Positions 42,901-52,993 of a DNA stretch of 52,993 nt are shown here, piece after piece (position 1 is the first letter of the stretch; each line of letters starts with the position of its first letter). The DNA is from Mastigamoeba balamuthi (Eukaryota > Evosea > Mastigamoebida > Mastigamoebidae), in NCBI GenBank assembly GCA_902651635.1, contig CACRSC010000007.1, positions 16,599 to 69,591 of the forward strand. Reading direction: 5' to 3'. Position numbers and translations under genes: made by a program. Under the pieces are notes generated by a model. The model was not told the DNA's origin. It saw only the letters and a program-made list of their open reading frames with translations, and made no database searches.

Positions 42901-45707
42901 GCTGTGGGGCAGGGGAGGCTACCACTTCACCAAGCCCCTCAAGAAGGGGGAGAAGCCCAAGGACATGCAGGAGATCTGGAGCGGCGCCAACGAGAGCATC
43001 GTCGTCGTCAACCGCAACCAGCTGCTCGCCGGTGTCCTCGACAAGTCCGCCTTCGGAGCCACTGCCTTTGGCCTGGTCCACTCGTGCTACGAGCTCTACG
43101 GGTCGCGTACCGCCGGGCAGCTGCTGACGACCATGTGCCGTCTGTTCGTCTCGTACATGCAGTGCTTCCGCGGGTTCACCTGCGGTATGGACGACCTGGT
43201 CCTGAAGCCCGACGCCGAGCGCAACCGCAGGCTCATCCTGACCGCGGCCAACGAGCAGGCCCGTGAGAAGGCCATCGACTTCCTGACGCACGGCAACACG
43301 GACCCCGACGCCATCCAGCGCGCGCTCGTCACCGCGAGGGCCAGCGCCGACGTCACCGCGCAGCTCGACCGCACGGTCAAGACCGCCGTGAACACGTTCA
43401 CGTCCAAGGTCATCGACCAGTGCCTGCCCGACGGCACCATCAAGCCTTTCCCGTGGAACAACATGGGTCTCATGACCGGCTCGGGAGCCCGAGGCAGCAA
43501 CGTCAACTTCTCGCAGATCTCTTGCCTGCTCGGCCAGCAGGAGCTGGAGGGCAAGCGTGTGCCCATGATGGTCAGCGGCAAGACGCTGCCGTCGTTCCGC
43601 GCGCACGACACGTCGGCCCGTGCCGGAGGCTTCGTCATGGACCGTTTCCTCACGGGTGTCCGCCCGCAGGAGTTCTACTTCCACTGCATGGCAGGCCGTG
43701 AGGGTCTGATCGATACGGCCGTCAAGACCAGTCGCTCGGGATACCTGCAGCGCTGCGTCATCAAGCTGCTCGAGTCGCTCAAGGTCCACTACGACTACAC
43801 GGTCCGCGACGGCGACGGCAGCGTCGTGCAGTTCGCGTACGGAGACGACGCCATCGACGTCACGCGCACGGGGTTCCTCACGAGGTTCAAGTTCTGGGCC
43901 TCGAACTTCGAGGGCCTCATGACCAAGTACAACATGCGCGAGGCCGCGACCAAGTTCGACATCAAGGCTGCGGCGCAGGCCACCAGGGAGATGAACTCGG
44001 CGCTGGCGGACCCCAAGTCCAACGATCCGGTCATGTCGCACTACTTCCCCAGCGAGCGTCTCGGTGTGACCTCGGAGAAGTTCCACTCCGCTCTGATGGA
44101 CGTACGTTCACCAACCAAGTTGTTAACACTCGCTCACGGGTATCTCGCGTACGCAGTACGTCAAGACGGACCCGGACGGCTATTTCAGCAAGGCCAAGGT
44201 CCCGGCGAAGAAGTTCCAGGGGCTCATGAGCCTCAAGTACCAGAGGAGCCTCGTCGACCCCGGAGAGCCTGTCGGTGTGCTGGCCGCGCAGTCGATCGGA
44301 GAGCCGTCGACGCAAATGACGCTGAACACGTTCCATCTTGCCGGCCGTGGAGAAATGAACGTTACGCTGGGTATGCCTCGTCTGCGTGAGCTGCTCATGT
44401 TCGCCAAGAAGGACATCGCGACCCCCACGATGATCGTGGCCACCAAGGAGAACACCGAGGAGGCCGCGACGAGGCTCGCGAAGCAGCTGTCGCGCCTGAC
44501 GATGGCCGACCTCGTCGAGGACCTGGCCGTCTCCGAGTCGCTGTCGAAGGACGCCGCGGGCCGCCGTGTGCGCAGGTACACGATCGAGGTGCGCTTCAAG
44601 CCCGACCTGCAGGCGATCCTCGCGGACTACAGCATCACAGACAGCACCGACTTCACGAGCCGCCTCAAGTCGTTCAGGGACTCGCTGCGCCAGGCCGTCG
44701 GCAAGCAGCTCAAGGTCCGCAAGGAGAACGTCTCCGTCGCGGCGTGCTGGTCCAGGCGCGCCCGCAACGACGAGGACGGGGCAGTCGGCTCGGACGACGA
44801 GCGCGAAGAGGAGCCTGAGGACCGCTCGAAGAAGAGCCGTCGCCGGAAGGACGACGAGGAGAGCGACGACGAGGAGGTCGCGGACGACATCGACGGGCAG
44901 GACGCAGAGGACCTGCGCCAGAAGAAGTCCAACGAGGCCACGTACGCTGCAGACGAGGAGGACCGCGCGATCGAGAAGAGCCCTGACGAGGAAGAGACGC
45001 TGTTCGAGGACGTCGAGAAGCCCAAGGAGAAGCGCACGGAGGATGCCGAGGGCGCCGAGGACGTGGCCGAGGTCGGCGCGAGCGTGACACAGAGCAAGTG
45101 GTGGGAGACGCGCAGGATGAGCATCAACCTCGAGCTGCCCGCCAACCAGAAGGTCCAGATGCTGCAGATCGCCGAGCGCTGTGTGGAGCAGACGATTGTC
45201 AGCCAGCAGGCCGGCCTGCGCAGGTGCTTCGTCACGACGCGCTCGAGCAAGGCGGGCCAGGAGCACATTGTGCAGACCGAGGGTGTCAACTTCACGGCCA
45301 TCGCGAAGTTCCAGAGCCTCGCCGACTTCAAGACGCTGTCGAGCAACGACGTCTACAACATCCTGCAGTTCTTCGGTGTCGAGGCCGCGCGCGCTGCCAT
45401 TGTGCACGAGGTCGGTAGTGTGTTCAAGGTGTACGGCATCAACGTCAACTACCGCCACCTGGCGCTCATTGCCGACTGGATGACGTTCGAGGGCGGGTTC
45501 AGACCACTCAACCGAATGGGTATCGACTCGTCGACGTCTCCGCTGCTCAAGATGACCTACGAGTCCACAACGACGTTCCTTGCGCGCGCTGCGATCCAGC
45601 AGGAGACGGATATGCTACACAGCCCGTCTGCCAACATTGTGCTGGGCAAGCCCGTGACGCACGGCACTGGCGCATTCGAACTCCGCCAAATCATAAACCC
45701 CAACTAA
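39916..45707 (+). CDS. POLR1A: DNA-directed RNA polymerase I largest subunit
   Basis: Catalytic clamp-side subunit that transcribes pre-rRNA in the nucleolus. Exons 39916-40057, 40129-40331, 40425-41537, 41597-41810, 41872-42080, 42132-42398, 42824-44101 and 44157-45707 give 1658 aa (yeast 1664). Seen are the clamp zinc site [30 protein letters not shown], the Mg-binding [14 protein letters not shown], the trigger/bridge region [21 protein letters not shown], and [21 protein letters not shown]. Two acidic insertions (near 40910 and 44860) and the pattern of the clamp assign it to Pol I rather than Pol II or III; there is no heptad C-terminal tail. Intron 6 (425 nt) is much longer and AT-richer than the rest. 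Intron 2 carries a TG/CG repeat. Confidence 0.97.
42399..42823 (+). other. Exceptionally long intron of the Pol I gene
   Basis: Donor GTGCGT, acceptor TTACAG. At 425 nt it is five times the usual size here and is AT-richer. It holds no frame worth reporting. A GTGATGA sequence at about 42738 and later CTGA motifs suggested a box C/D snoRNA, but no closing stem forms. Confidence 0.6.
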
Positions 45708-45726
45708 CCCACTCAACCCCGAGAAC

Positions 45727-45732
45727 AATAAA
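45727..45732 (+). terminator. Polyadenylation signal of the Pol I subunit gene
   Basis: AATAAA lies 20 bp after the stop codon, followed by a GT-poor AT-rich stretch. Position and sequence fit a canonical signal. Confidence 0.6.
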
Positions 45733-45919
45733 AGCTTGGAGTTTCTCCACGATTCACATACGACATACGCCATCGCCACGTATGGCCTGCCTCAATTTCT
45801 ACAAGAACAACTAATGTAACCCAAGGGTTTTTTTGCAAGGGAGGAAACAGTAGTATTTAATTAATTCCACAACAATACAGTAGTGACCTAAGATCTTACT
45901 TCACAAAAGGGAACGATAG

Positions 45920-46844
45920 TTAGGCCCTTGTGGGGGCTGGGGAGATGCCTTTTGAGTCCATTTTCAGCTGAGCTCGCGGGCCACCGACCATGGAGTAGTG
46001 GCGAAGCACCTCGACAACAGGCTTGCCGATCTGTAGGCAAACGATCGTCAGGCATGAGGAGAGAAGAGTCTCTCTTCATACTGTCTGCGCGATAGAGTCG
46101 AAGTCGAAGCCGAGCACCAAGTGGGCCCGCGCGAATTTGCTCCAGTCGTTGGCAGACCAGGGGGCGCCTGCCTGTCTCGCATCGCGAGCACGCATGTCCG
46201 CAAGCGCCGCCTTGGGGTCGTAGTGCGCCGCGTGCAGCGCCTCAAGCAGCGCCTCCACGGTCCTCTGCGGGGCCCGGATGCACGACTGCGGCCTGCCGCC
46301 CCCCTCTGTGATGAACGACTCCACCTGCGACTCGCACAGCACGCTGGGCGTCCAGACCAGCGTCCCCATCATCTCCACCCCCTCTGCCCCGCTCCGCGCC
46401 TCCTCGCCCTCTTCTGCACGAAAAGACAGAAAGGACGTCGTGTTGAGCACCGCGTGCGTCACCGATCGTTCGTCGACGAAAGTCAACCCTGGTTGTCGAC
46501 GTTTTTCCGTTTCTGCTTTTTCGCGGGCCCGCGAGAGGCGGTGCGCGCACCGCGAGAACCGGGGAGGGTGTCCGGCACGGCGGCCTGGTACTGCGGGCCC
46601 ACCCGCGAGCGCTTGAGCGGCAGCGGGCACGGGAGCGCTTCGTAGTCGCTGTCGCAGGCCCTCGACGAGTCGGACACGTCACCTGCGTATTTTCGCGATT
46701 CGGGCGTTTTTCCCGGTGAGAGGAAAAGTGGGGGTTGAGGTGCAATCTCCGAGCGCGCAGGAGCACGGGGCACGCAGCGAAGCGGGGCCGCTCGGGGGAC
46801 CTCCGGGAGGGTTGCCGCCACGCGGGATAATTAGGCGCACCCAT
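45920..46844 (-). CDS. ELM2-SANT domain protein
   Basis: Chromatin protein of the type found in histone deacetylase complexes (MTA, MIER, RCOR-like). Exons 46682-46551, 46413-46082 and 46030-45920 carry the domains. ELM2 opens with RVGPQYQAAVPDTL and continues across the intron with GTLVWTPSVLCESQVESFI and VEALLEALHAAHYDPKAALA. A SANT/Myb repeat follows: WSANDWSKFARAHLVLGFDFDSIAQT, then IGKPVVEVLRHYSMV. No ATG precedes the domain in frame. The only phase-compatible start I find is ATG at 46844-46842 followed by one G and a 158-nt intron with the consensus-like donor GTGCGC, giving 192 aa beginning MGDVSDSS. Convergent with the Pol I gene. Confidence 0.8.
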
Positions 46845-49224
46845 GGAAAGTGGAGTGGGGGTTCGCTGTATTCTTTTTGGTGTGGGGGGCAGGAAGTCCG
46901 GGCGAAAAAAGGCCCTGCTTGGAGCAAGCAAGGAGGGAGGTCTTCACGGGGGCTCTGTGTAACAAATTTGGTTCACTTTGAGGCGTAAGCGAGATACATG
47001 TATCTCGGCCAATTTCATTCCAAACACCCTTCATGCTACTTGGGGCCGTACCCACATTTTAGATCTGCCATCGAGCTCCTCACTGTCTCATGCACAGTTC
47101 GCCAACTGTCAGGTCGTGCATTTGCCCCCATGTAAGAAGCCCTGGGGATTATGGGTACTTAATCTGCTTCAGTGCTCAGGGCACTCAGAGACAGCTCCTG
47201 CTGCATGGTCAGCTGAAGGGGGAAGACACAGAAGGTTGGCCAGACAGCCTGTTGGAGAACTCAGGATCCAAGCACAAGAACTGTCTGACATTTGACATGC
47301 ACACACACTGAAGGATATGATACTGATAAGGCTGAGATGAAGGCAATCAACAGGGGTTTCCTTTTTCGAGCTGAAGACACAGGCTGAACTGCGATACCCA
47401 TGGCACACAGCAAACACAGTAATGAACCATAAAGCCATGAGCTACCTTGGCTCTTTATGATTTTCATTGCAAAAATGCCAACAAATCAGTTTAATAGCAA
47501 GAAGATCGAGTAATGATATATCTTTTTGGATTCAATATGCTTATATCAGGTTGAACAGAAATTAAGAGAGAGAATTTGAATATCTTAATTCCTAAATGCA
47601 AAAGGGTAAATAGAAAGAGTGGATTATGATCTATACTACATTAATTGTATGATTATTGTGCTATATTCTTGGAATCAATTTTTAGTATCATATTTTAATT
47701 AATTGTCTTATTCTTATTATAGCATCTGCTATGTCACTGAGTACACTATGAGAAAATGATAATTAGTACACTGACAGATATAGATATGACAAGTCAGCCA
47801 ATGGCTCTCAACAAGCTCATTTCTCTTGTGCTGTGTGTTTGCAAGTATTGAAATCATTAAATTATCTTACTGTACAAATAACTTCTGAAGATGTCACCTC
47901 AGTCCTGACCCCATGGGGGGTCTACTAATAGTTAATGCCTTTTACTGTGATAATTTTACTGAATCAGAGTGGTATGGTACAAAACAGATCCTGATCCACT
48001 ACATATCACTATATAGTCTTTGAAAAACAATTTATGCATGCTTAGCAGTATGTATGAAGACTGCACAGTAAGCAGACCCTGATAACAGAAGCAGATATAG
48101 ATGGTACAGAACTGTTGAAGAGACAAGATAATTTGGAACCAAAACTCCTATTTTGCCCGAGGCATGGCCCTGTACAGCCTTAATTCCAGGTTCTTAAGTG
48201 CACAATAAGAATACCATCATTGCTTAGGATAGTAGGGCAGAAGAGAGCAGCCATGAGATCAAACAGGGGTTTAAGCAGAGTATAATGGGCCTGTGCTCTA
48301 GATGCCTCTTTCTTCTCTTCAGAGATTCCTGAGATTATCACACATCAATCCATGAAACCATTACTCTGGCTTATAACTGGGAATAGTTATATGGTCACTT
48401 TCATGATCATTGCTGTACAGTCTTCTTACTTCCTCACATCTTTCAGCCCCTTGGATACAATTCCGAGTTTGCATATGAATCTGGATTTTGTGTTGGAAAA
48501 GGCATACTATTCTGACTCATTTCTTGTGTGCATTCACAATGAGGAAATCATGACAACAGTACCTGCTGAATCCCTTAACCCAGACAAACTAAGAATTCAT
48601 TAGCCTGATCTTCCAGTTACTGACCAGTAATTCGTTTTATGCCAGCTCTCACACATTTACTCCTGGACTCTTTTTTATTGATATTAGAAAAATGCCTTCA
48701 GTTCCTGAAACACGCTTCAGAACTTGTAAACCCACTCTGAAAAAGTAGAGATAATATCGTGTTTTGGCTTAAAATAGCTGTGTTTTCAACAGATAATACC
48801 ATTTACATATAAATAGCAGATAGCAAAGCAGGAATAGAGAGAGAAGAACAGAGAAGTTAAACTGTACCAACACTGCAAATTCAATAGAAGGAACATTCAA
48901 TTTGTACACTTAATAGCACTTATAAATTGCAATTATAACTGTTACTCAATTAATACTATTGCAAAATTCATAATCTATGATCAAAGAACTTAACTCATCC
49001 TGCCTGGAGCCAAGTTGTTATTTTAAGTATGATATGATGTGTGCATCCATTCTGTGGGAAAATCCATCTGCTGCTGTTTCAACATATGCAGCATGGTACA
49101 GACTTGATCATCTTATTCACAATTGTGAAGTCAAATCGAGATAAAGGAACCTCTTTCATTTCTGATAATCAGTTTTTTAAATATTGATTGATAACAATTT
49201 GACATATGTGAATTCACTCAATAA
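46845..49224. other. AT-rich, CpG-poor island without genes
   Basis: From about 47000 the composition drops sharply from the GC-rich background, and CpG becomes rare (I count about three in 47101-47460 and under ten in the next 1.7 kb). Frames are short and show no family. There are no long inverted or tandem repeats that I can see. It may be decayed, methylated mobile DNA, a centromere-like or matrix region, or foreign sequence. Confidence 0.7.
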
Positions 49225-49819
49225 TCACAGATGAAGAACGGGAATGACCAGAGCCTTATAGGGTGTCCCCTTGTCATCTGCAGATATTTCAATGTTCACT
49301 TGGCAGATCCAAAACCCCTTTGGGATGTCAATGCCTGGCACAACTAGTGCCTCAGCTTTAAGCACAAATCTCTGAATAATATGGGTGAGATCCAAGAGTA
49401 AGAATGATATACCTTTATCTGCTCAGCGGTTGCTGCTGGAATGAAGCAAAATGGGACACGGAAAGTGCTGAGCATAAGTCCAGGAACGAACTCACCATGT
49501 TCGCCCTCATGCTCGACAAGCAAGCAAACAATTGCGGAACCTAACAATTAACTCAGACAATGTAACAGAAATAAGGGTAAAGTGAGGGGAAGGCACTAAT
49601 TTCATATGCATGGAGCACCGTCGGATTCTGTTCATTACTGTTCAGGTCAATGTAAATCCGATACGAGTTTTTCGAGCCCTCGCGTTGATTCAGATCAGAC
49701 ACAGACCCATTCGAGAGGACTGGGGCGCATGCAATACACTGCGCCCACCCATACGACTGGCCGATGAGCGAGTCCCGATTGCGCAGAAGCTCCTCGATGC
49801 TGATCCGCGGGTCGACCAT
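49225..49819 (-). CDS. Unrecognised spliced protein, AT-richer than its neighbours
   Basis: Three exons join in phase with good splice sites: 49819-49597 (donor GTGCCT), 49540-49413 (donor GTATAT, preceded by TTGTTAG) and 49371-49225, giving 165 aa from the ATG at 49819. Exon 1 reads SIEELLRNRDSLIGQSYGW, exon 2 SAIVCLLVEHEGEHGEF then STFRVPFCFIPAATAEQ, exon 3 LKAEALVVPGIDIPKGFW then PYKALVIPVLHL. Alternating hydrophobic strands suggest a compact beta-rich protein. No family was recognised. The frame is open upstream of the ATG to about 49846, so another 5' exon is possible. Third-position G/C is clearly lower than in the other genes. Confidence 0.55.
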
Positions 49820-50050
49820 GGCCACAGTGGCGGACTCCCGGTGGGCCTGAGATGCTCAGCTGTGGTCACAGACAGCCTCTGAGATGTGAAACTACGTAAG
49901 CAGGGAGCAAAATACTGTGAAATAGCTGAGATCATAATAAGATTAGCTCGTGTGCTTCCACAAATTCAATGAGTTCTCGACTTCTGGTTATCTGGCGGAG
50001 GTGCCACTCTCAACCGGTCGTTGAAGTTGTCAAAGATAGAGCGGCGTTGA
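49820..50050. other. Gap between the unrecognised gene and the thiamin gene
   Basis: About 230 bp. A short minus-strand frame (SIFDNFNDRLRVAPPPDNQ, about 49967-50035) looks coding-like and might be a 5' exon of the preceding gene, but no ATG or clean junction supports it. Confidence 0.3.
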
Positions 50051-52470
50051 TCAGTGCCAGAAGCTGTGGAAGTGGTGCACAGGCCCGTGGCCCTTGCCGA
50101 TCTTGTACATCGAGCCCTCGGCAATCGCCTGCGAGATGTAGTCCTTGGCCTTGCGAACCGCGTCGTTCATGGTCAGGCCCTGCGCGAGGAAGGCCGCCAC
50201 CGCCGACGACAGGGTGCAGCCCGTTCCGTGGGTGTTCGGGGTATTCACGCGCTGCGAGGTAAGCTCCAGCGTCTCGTCGGTCTCGGCGTTGTAGAAGACG
50301 TCCACGACGCTGGCGTCGCTCAGGTGGCCGGCCTTGAGAAGCACAGAGACCTTCCCGCCCATCGACAGCTCCTTGGCGAGAGCCGGGAGCTCCTCCTGGC
50401 GGGTGATCTGCTTGCCCAGGAGGATCTCGGCCTCGGGGATGTTGGGGGTGATGAGCCTGGCCCGCGGGATGAGGACCTCCTTCAGGGCGGCCACAGCGTC
50501 GTCCTCGAGCAGCTTGCCACCGCACGTGGCCACCATCACGGGGTCCAGCACGACGTTGCGGATGTCGTATTCGTCCAGCACCTGCCGCACAGCCCGGACC
50601 AGCTCCGACGAGTGCAGCATGCCGATCTTCACCGCGTCCGCCCCAATGTCGTTGAGGACCGAGCGGACCTGCCCCTGTACGAACTCGGGCGGGATCGGGT
50701 GCACGCCGAAGACGTCGACGGTGTTCTCGTCGACGACGGCGGTAATGGCAGAGGTGCCGAAGCAGCCGAGAGCAGAGAACGTCTTGAGGTCGGCCTGAAT
50801 GCCCGCTCCGCCGCTCGGGTCACTGCCGGCGATCGTCAGGGCCCTCTTGTATGTCCTGAGGCTCCTGGCCGCATCCACGACGCCGCGGAGGTGCCTGGCA
50901 GCCTGCTGGGGGTCAGGCGCAGAGCAGATCGCCGACACGACGGCAACCCCGTTGGCGCCAGCCCTCATCACGCTCGCCGCGTTGTCCGCGTTGATGCCCC
51001 CGATCGCCACCGCCGGGTGCCTCGTCAACGACGTGATCTCGCGGATGCCCTCGAGGCCCAGGGGCTTGTTCGTGAGCACCTTCGTCTGCGTGGGGAACGT
51101 AGAGATGCCGATGTAGTCGACATCGAGGGCGTCAGCCTCGCGGGCCTGCTCCACGCTGGTGACGGTCAGCCCGATGATCTTGTCGGGGCCGAGGAGGCTG
51201 CGGGCGAGGGCGTAGGGCATGTCGCTCTGCCCGATGTGCACGCCGTCGGCGTCCGAGGCCAGCGCCACGTCCACGCGGTCGTTGATGACCAGGGGCACCC
51301 CGAGGGGCGACAGCCTGCGCCTCAGGCGCACCGCCAGCTCCACGAAGTCGCTGGTGCCGCAGTCCTTCTCGCGCAGCTGCACCATCGTAGCTCCGCCCTT
51401 CACCGCCTCCATCACCACGTCCTCCAGGTCCCGCCCATTGCACAGCGGCCTATCTGTCACGAGGTACACGCTCAGGTCAAACGCGTGCTTCCGGCCCTCC
51501 TGTTGCCTCTGCGGCAGCGGCCGCTCCACGCGTTCCGCCTGCTGCTGGGGCGCATCGCTTGTGCGAGCGAAAACGCATCGCAATGTGAGGGCGTGTCGGA
51601 AGCAAGAGAGAGGGAGGAGGGAGCACACCCGACTGTGAGCGAGCCGAGGCGGGCGAGGGAGTCGAGCATGGACGGGGTGATGGTGTAGAGGCCGTCGAGG
51701 AAGTTAAGCTGCAGCGACGCCGGGCCCGGAGAGCGCAGGGCGGCGAGCTCGCCGACGACGCCCATAAGGGCCATAGCGTGGGTGGCGGCGTCGAGGGCGC
51801 AGGGGTTGACGGCGGCAAAGGCGGCGACGAGGGCTGAGGCTGTGCAGCCCATGGCCGTCACACGCGTCATCATCGCCGACCCGTTGCGGACCGTCCGCAC
51901 GGTTCGGCCGTCGGTCACCACGTCCGTCTCCCCGCTCACCACCACCACCGTCCCGTGCGCCGCCGCCAGCCGCGCTGCGACCCGCACCACCCGAGCCAGC
52001 GCCTCCTCCGCGCTCTCCCCCGGCGCAGGGCCCGCCGCGCTGTCGACGCCCCGCGTGGCCGCCCCGGCCTCGCCCGCCAGGCTGAGGATCTCCGACGCGT
52101 TGCCCCGGACCACCGTCGGCCGGCACTCGCGCAGCACACGACCAGCGGCTGCCGTCCGGTACGCCGTCGCCCCGGCACCCACAGGGTCCAGCACCACCGG
52201 CGTCCCTCGCTCCCGCGCCGCGGTCCCCGCTGCCAGCATCGACTCGATCCACGGAGGGCTCAGCGTCCCCATGTTCAGCACCAGCGCCGACGCCGCCCGC
52301 GCCATCTCCGCCGCCTCCTCCACCGCGTGCGCCATCACCGGCGACGCCCCCACCGCCAGCAGCGCGTTGGCCGTGCTGCTCATCGCCACGAAGTTGGTGA
52401 TGTTGTGCACCAGCGGCCGCGAGGCCCGCACGCGCTCCAGGTCCGACCCTGCCGTCCGATTGCTGCTCAT
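50051..52470 (-). CDS. Trifunctional thiamin enzyme ThiM-ThiE-ThiD
   Basis: Predicted fusion of hydroxyethylthiazole kinase, thiamin-phosphate synthase and HMP/HMP-P kinase, which together make thiamin phosphate from salvaged thiazole and pyrimidine. Exon 1 (52470-51634) encodes ThiM: LVHNITNFVAMSSTANALLAV, VLDPVGAGATAYR and the active-site AMGCTASALVAAF. After an 89-nt intron, exon 2 (51544-50051) encodes ThiE (YLVTDR, MVQLREKD, INDRVDVALASDADGVHIGQ, AIGGINADN) and then ThiD (LTIAGSDPSGGAGIQADLK, DPVMVATCGG, HGTGCTLSSAVAAF). Total 776 aa. The ThiE-ThiD frame has no ATG upstream of its first domain, while the intron restores the frame from ThiM exactly, so a single polypeptide is much the best reading. 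No organelle-targeting peptide is obvious. Confidence 0.92.
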
Positions 52471-52993
52471 CTCCCTCTCTCGAACCTCTCCCTCTCTGGC
52501 TCTGGCTCTGTGCTCGGCCCTCGCGCTCCCTGTGCGATGTCGCAGTAGGACAACACAACAGACCAGCAGACGACAAGACAACAAGTGCAACGGCGGTTCT
52601 TTCTGCAGCTGTGCTCACAGAAAAACGCTGTTTGCAACGTCACGCAGAGGAAATATCGTGTGGACATGCGGTATCTGCTGATGCACTGATGGTACACAAC
52701 AGCGCTTCTGCGTCCTTGGAAATGGACACTGCGGAGATCCCTATGGCATACCAAGGGTTGGCTCTACCCTTGCACTTGAAGGAGGTTCGGCTCGGCTCAA
52801 GTCTTGGGGCCTTTTGCCGTTGTCCATTCACCCATACCCGAGTCGTTAGCGAGTGCTTCAGTCCTTCAAACACCTGCACCCGTCGCGAGCTCGTACCTGA
52901 GCCCCGTTGCCCACTGCAGGGCACCGCAACCCTTTGGGTCATTCTGAAGAGTCTAGTGTGCCTAGTTCAACACTGTCGCCAGCTCTTCGTTCT
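52471..52993. other. Right edge, upstream of the thiamin gene
   Basis: About 520 bp. The first part should be the promoter of the thiamin gene. I looked for a TPP riboswitch (CUGAGA and the ACCUGAUCUGG-type core) and saw none. A minus-strand frame at 52640-52942 (about 100 aa) has no recognisable family and is not called. A further gene may begin beyond the edge. Confidence 0.35.

Noticed and set aside
48352-48603. 83-codon open frame in the AT-rich island
   Set aside because: Length is expected by chance in AT-rich DNA on one frame; no family, no splice partners, no signal of host codon use.
52471-52700. TPP riboswitch upstream of the thiamin gene
   Set aside because: The conserved CUGAGA and pyrophosphate-sensor motifs were not found on the coding strand, nor in the intron at 51545-51633.
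52640-52942. 100-codon minus-strand frame at the right edge
   Set aside because: No ATG-linked signal, family or splice evidence; codon use is not clearly coding.

Overview
The window is nuclear DNA of a GC-rich, intron-dense eukaryote, most likely a free-living protist. Evidence is seen directly: about 60 short spliceosomal introns (mostly 45-110 nt), whose joined exons give eukaryote-only proteins such as a Mediator subunit, SMU1, SF3B2, LSM1, MEP50, an Spg1-type GTPase, a DENN protein, an ELM2-SANT protein and the largest subunit of RNA polymerase I. Genes are tightly packed (often 120-300 bp apart) and codons strongly prefer G/C at the third position. Three genes of prokaryotic type (a RIC/YtfE-like di-iron protein, a bacteriohemerythrin-like protein, an adenosine-specific kinase of the PF04008 family) carry host-type introns, so they are resident and not contamination. 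That gene set recalls anaerobic or microaerophilic amoebae such as Archamoebae, but the taxon is inference.

Layout. 1-5.1 kb: MED27-like Mediator subunit, then a DENN-domain protein. 5.37-16.45 kb: a giant imperfect palindrome of two ~5 kb arms around a ~1 kb spacer holding a decayed Tc1/mariner transposase; no confident gene lies in the arms. 16.9-23.8 kb: an RNA-processing block (SMU1, Spg1-like GTPase, LSM1 on the minus strand; SF3B2 divergent). 24.0-28.3 kb: a TKL-like protein kinase and two di-iron genes, hemerythrin-like (minus) and RIC-like (plus), head to head. 28.6-34.9 kb: eEF1-gamma, an ORC4-like AAA+ protein, an ankyrin-like repeat protein, MEP50/WDR77. 35.0-39.7 kb: a small secreted protein, a tRNA-Val, a secreted 5'-nucleotidase-like protein with Cys-rich repeats, and the adenosine-specific kinase. 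39.9-45.7 kb: RNA polymerase I largest subunit. 45.9-46.8 kb: ELM2-SANT protein. 46.8-49.2 kb: an AT-rich, CpG-poor island without genes, followed by an unrecognised AT-richer gene. 50.05-52.5 kb: one gene predicted to encode a ThiM-ThiE-ThiD trifunctional thiamin enzyme.

How genes may work together: thiamin salvage and coupling are predicted in a single polypeptide. The two di-iron proteins suggest handling of oxygen, NO or Fe-S damage. A nucleotidase-like protein sits next to an adenosine-specific kinase. The remaining genes are housekeeping functions in transcription, splicing, mRNA decay and translation with no obvious shared control. Exon boundaries were inferred by hand from GT...AG sites, reading phase and family conservation. 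Residue numbers refer to those models.
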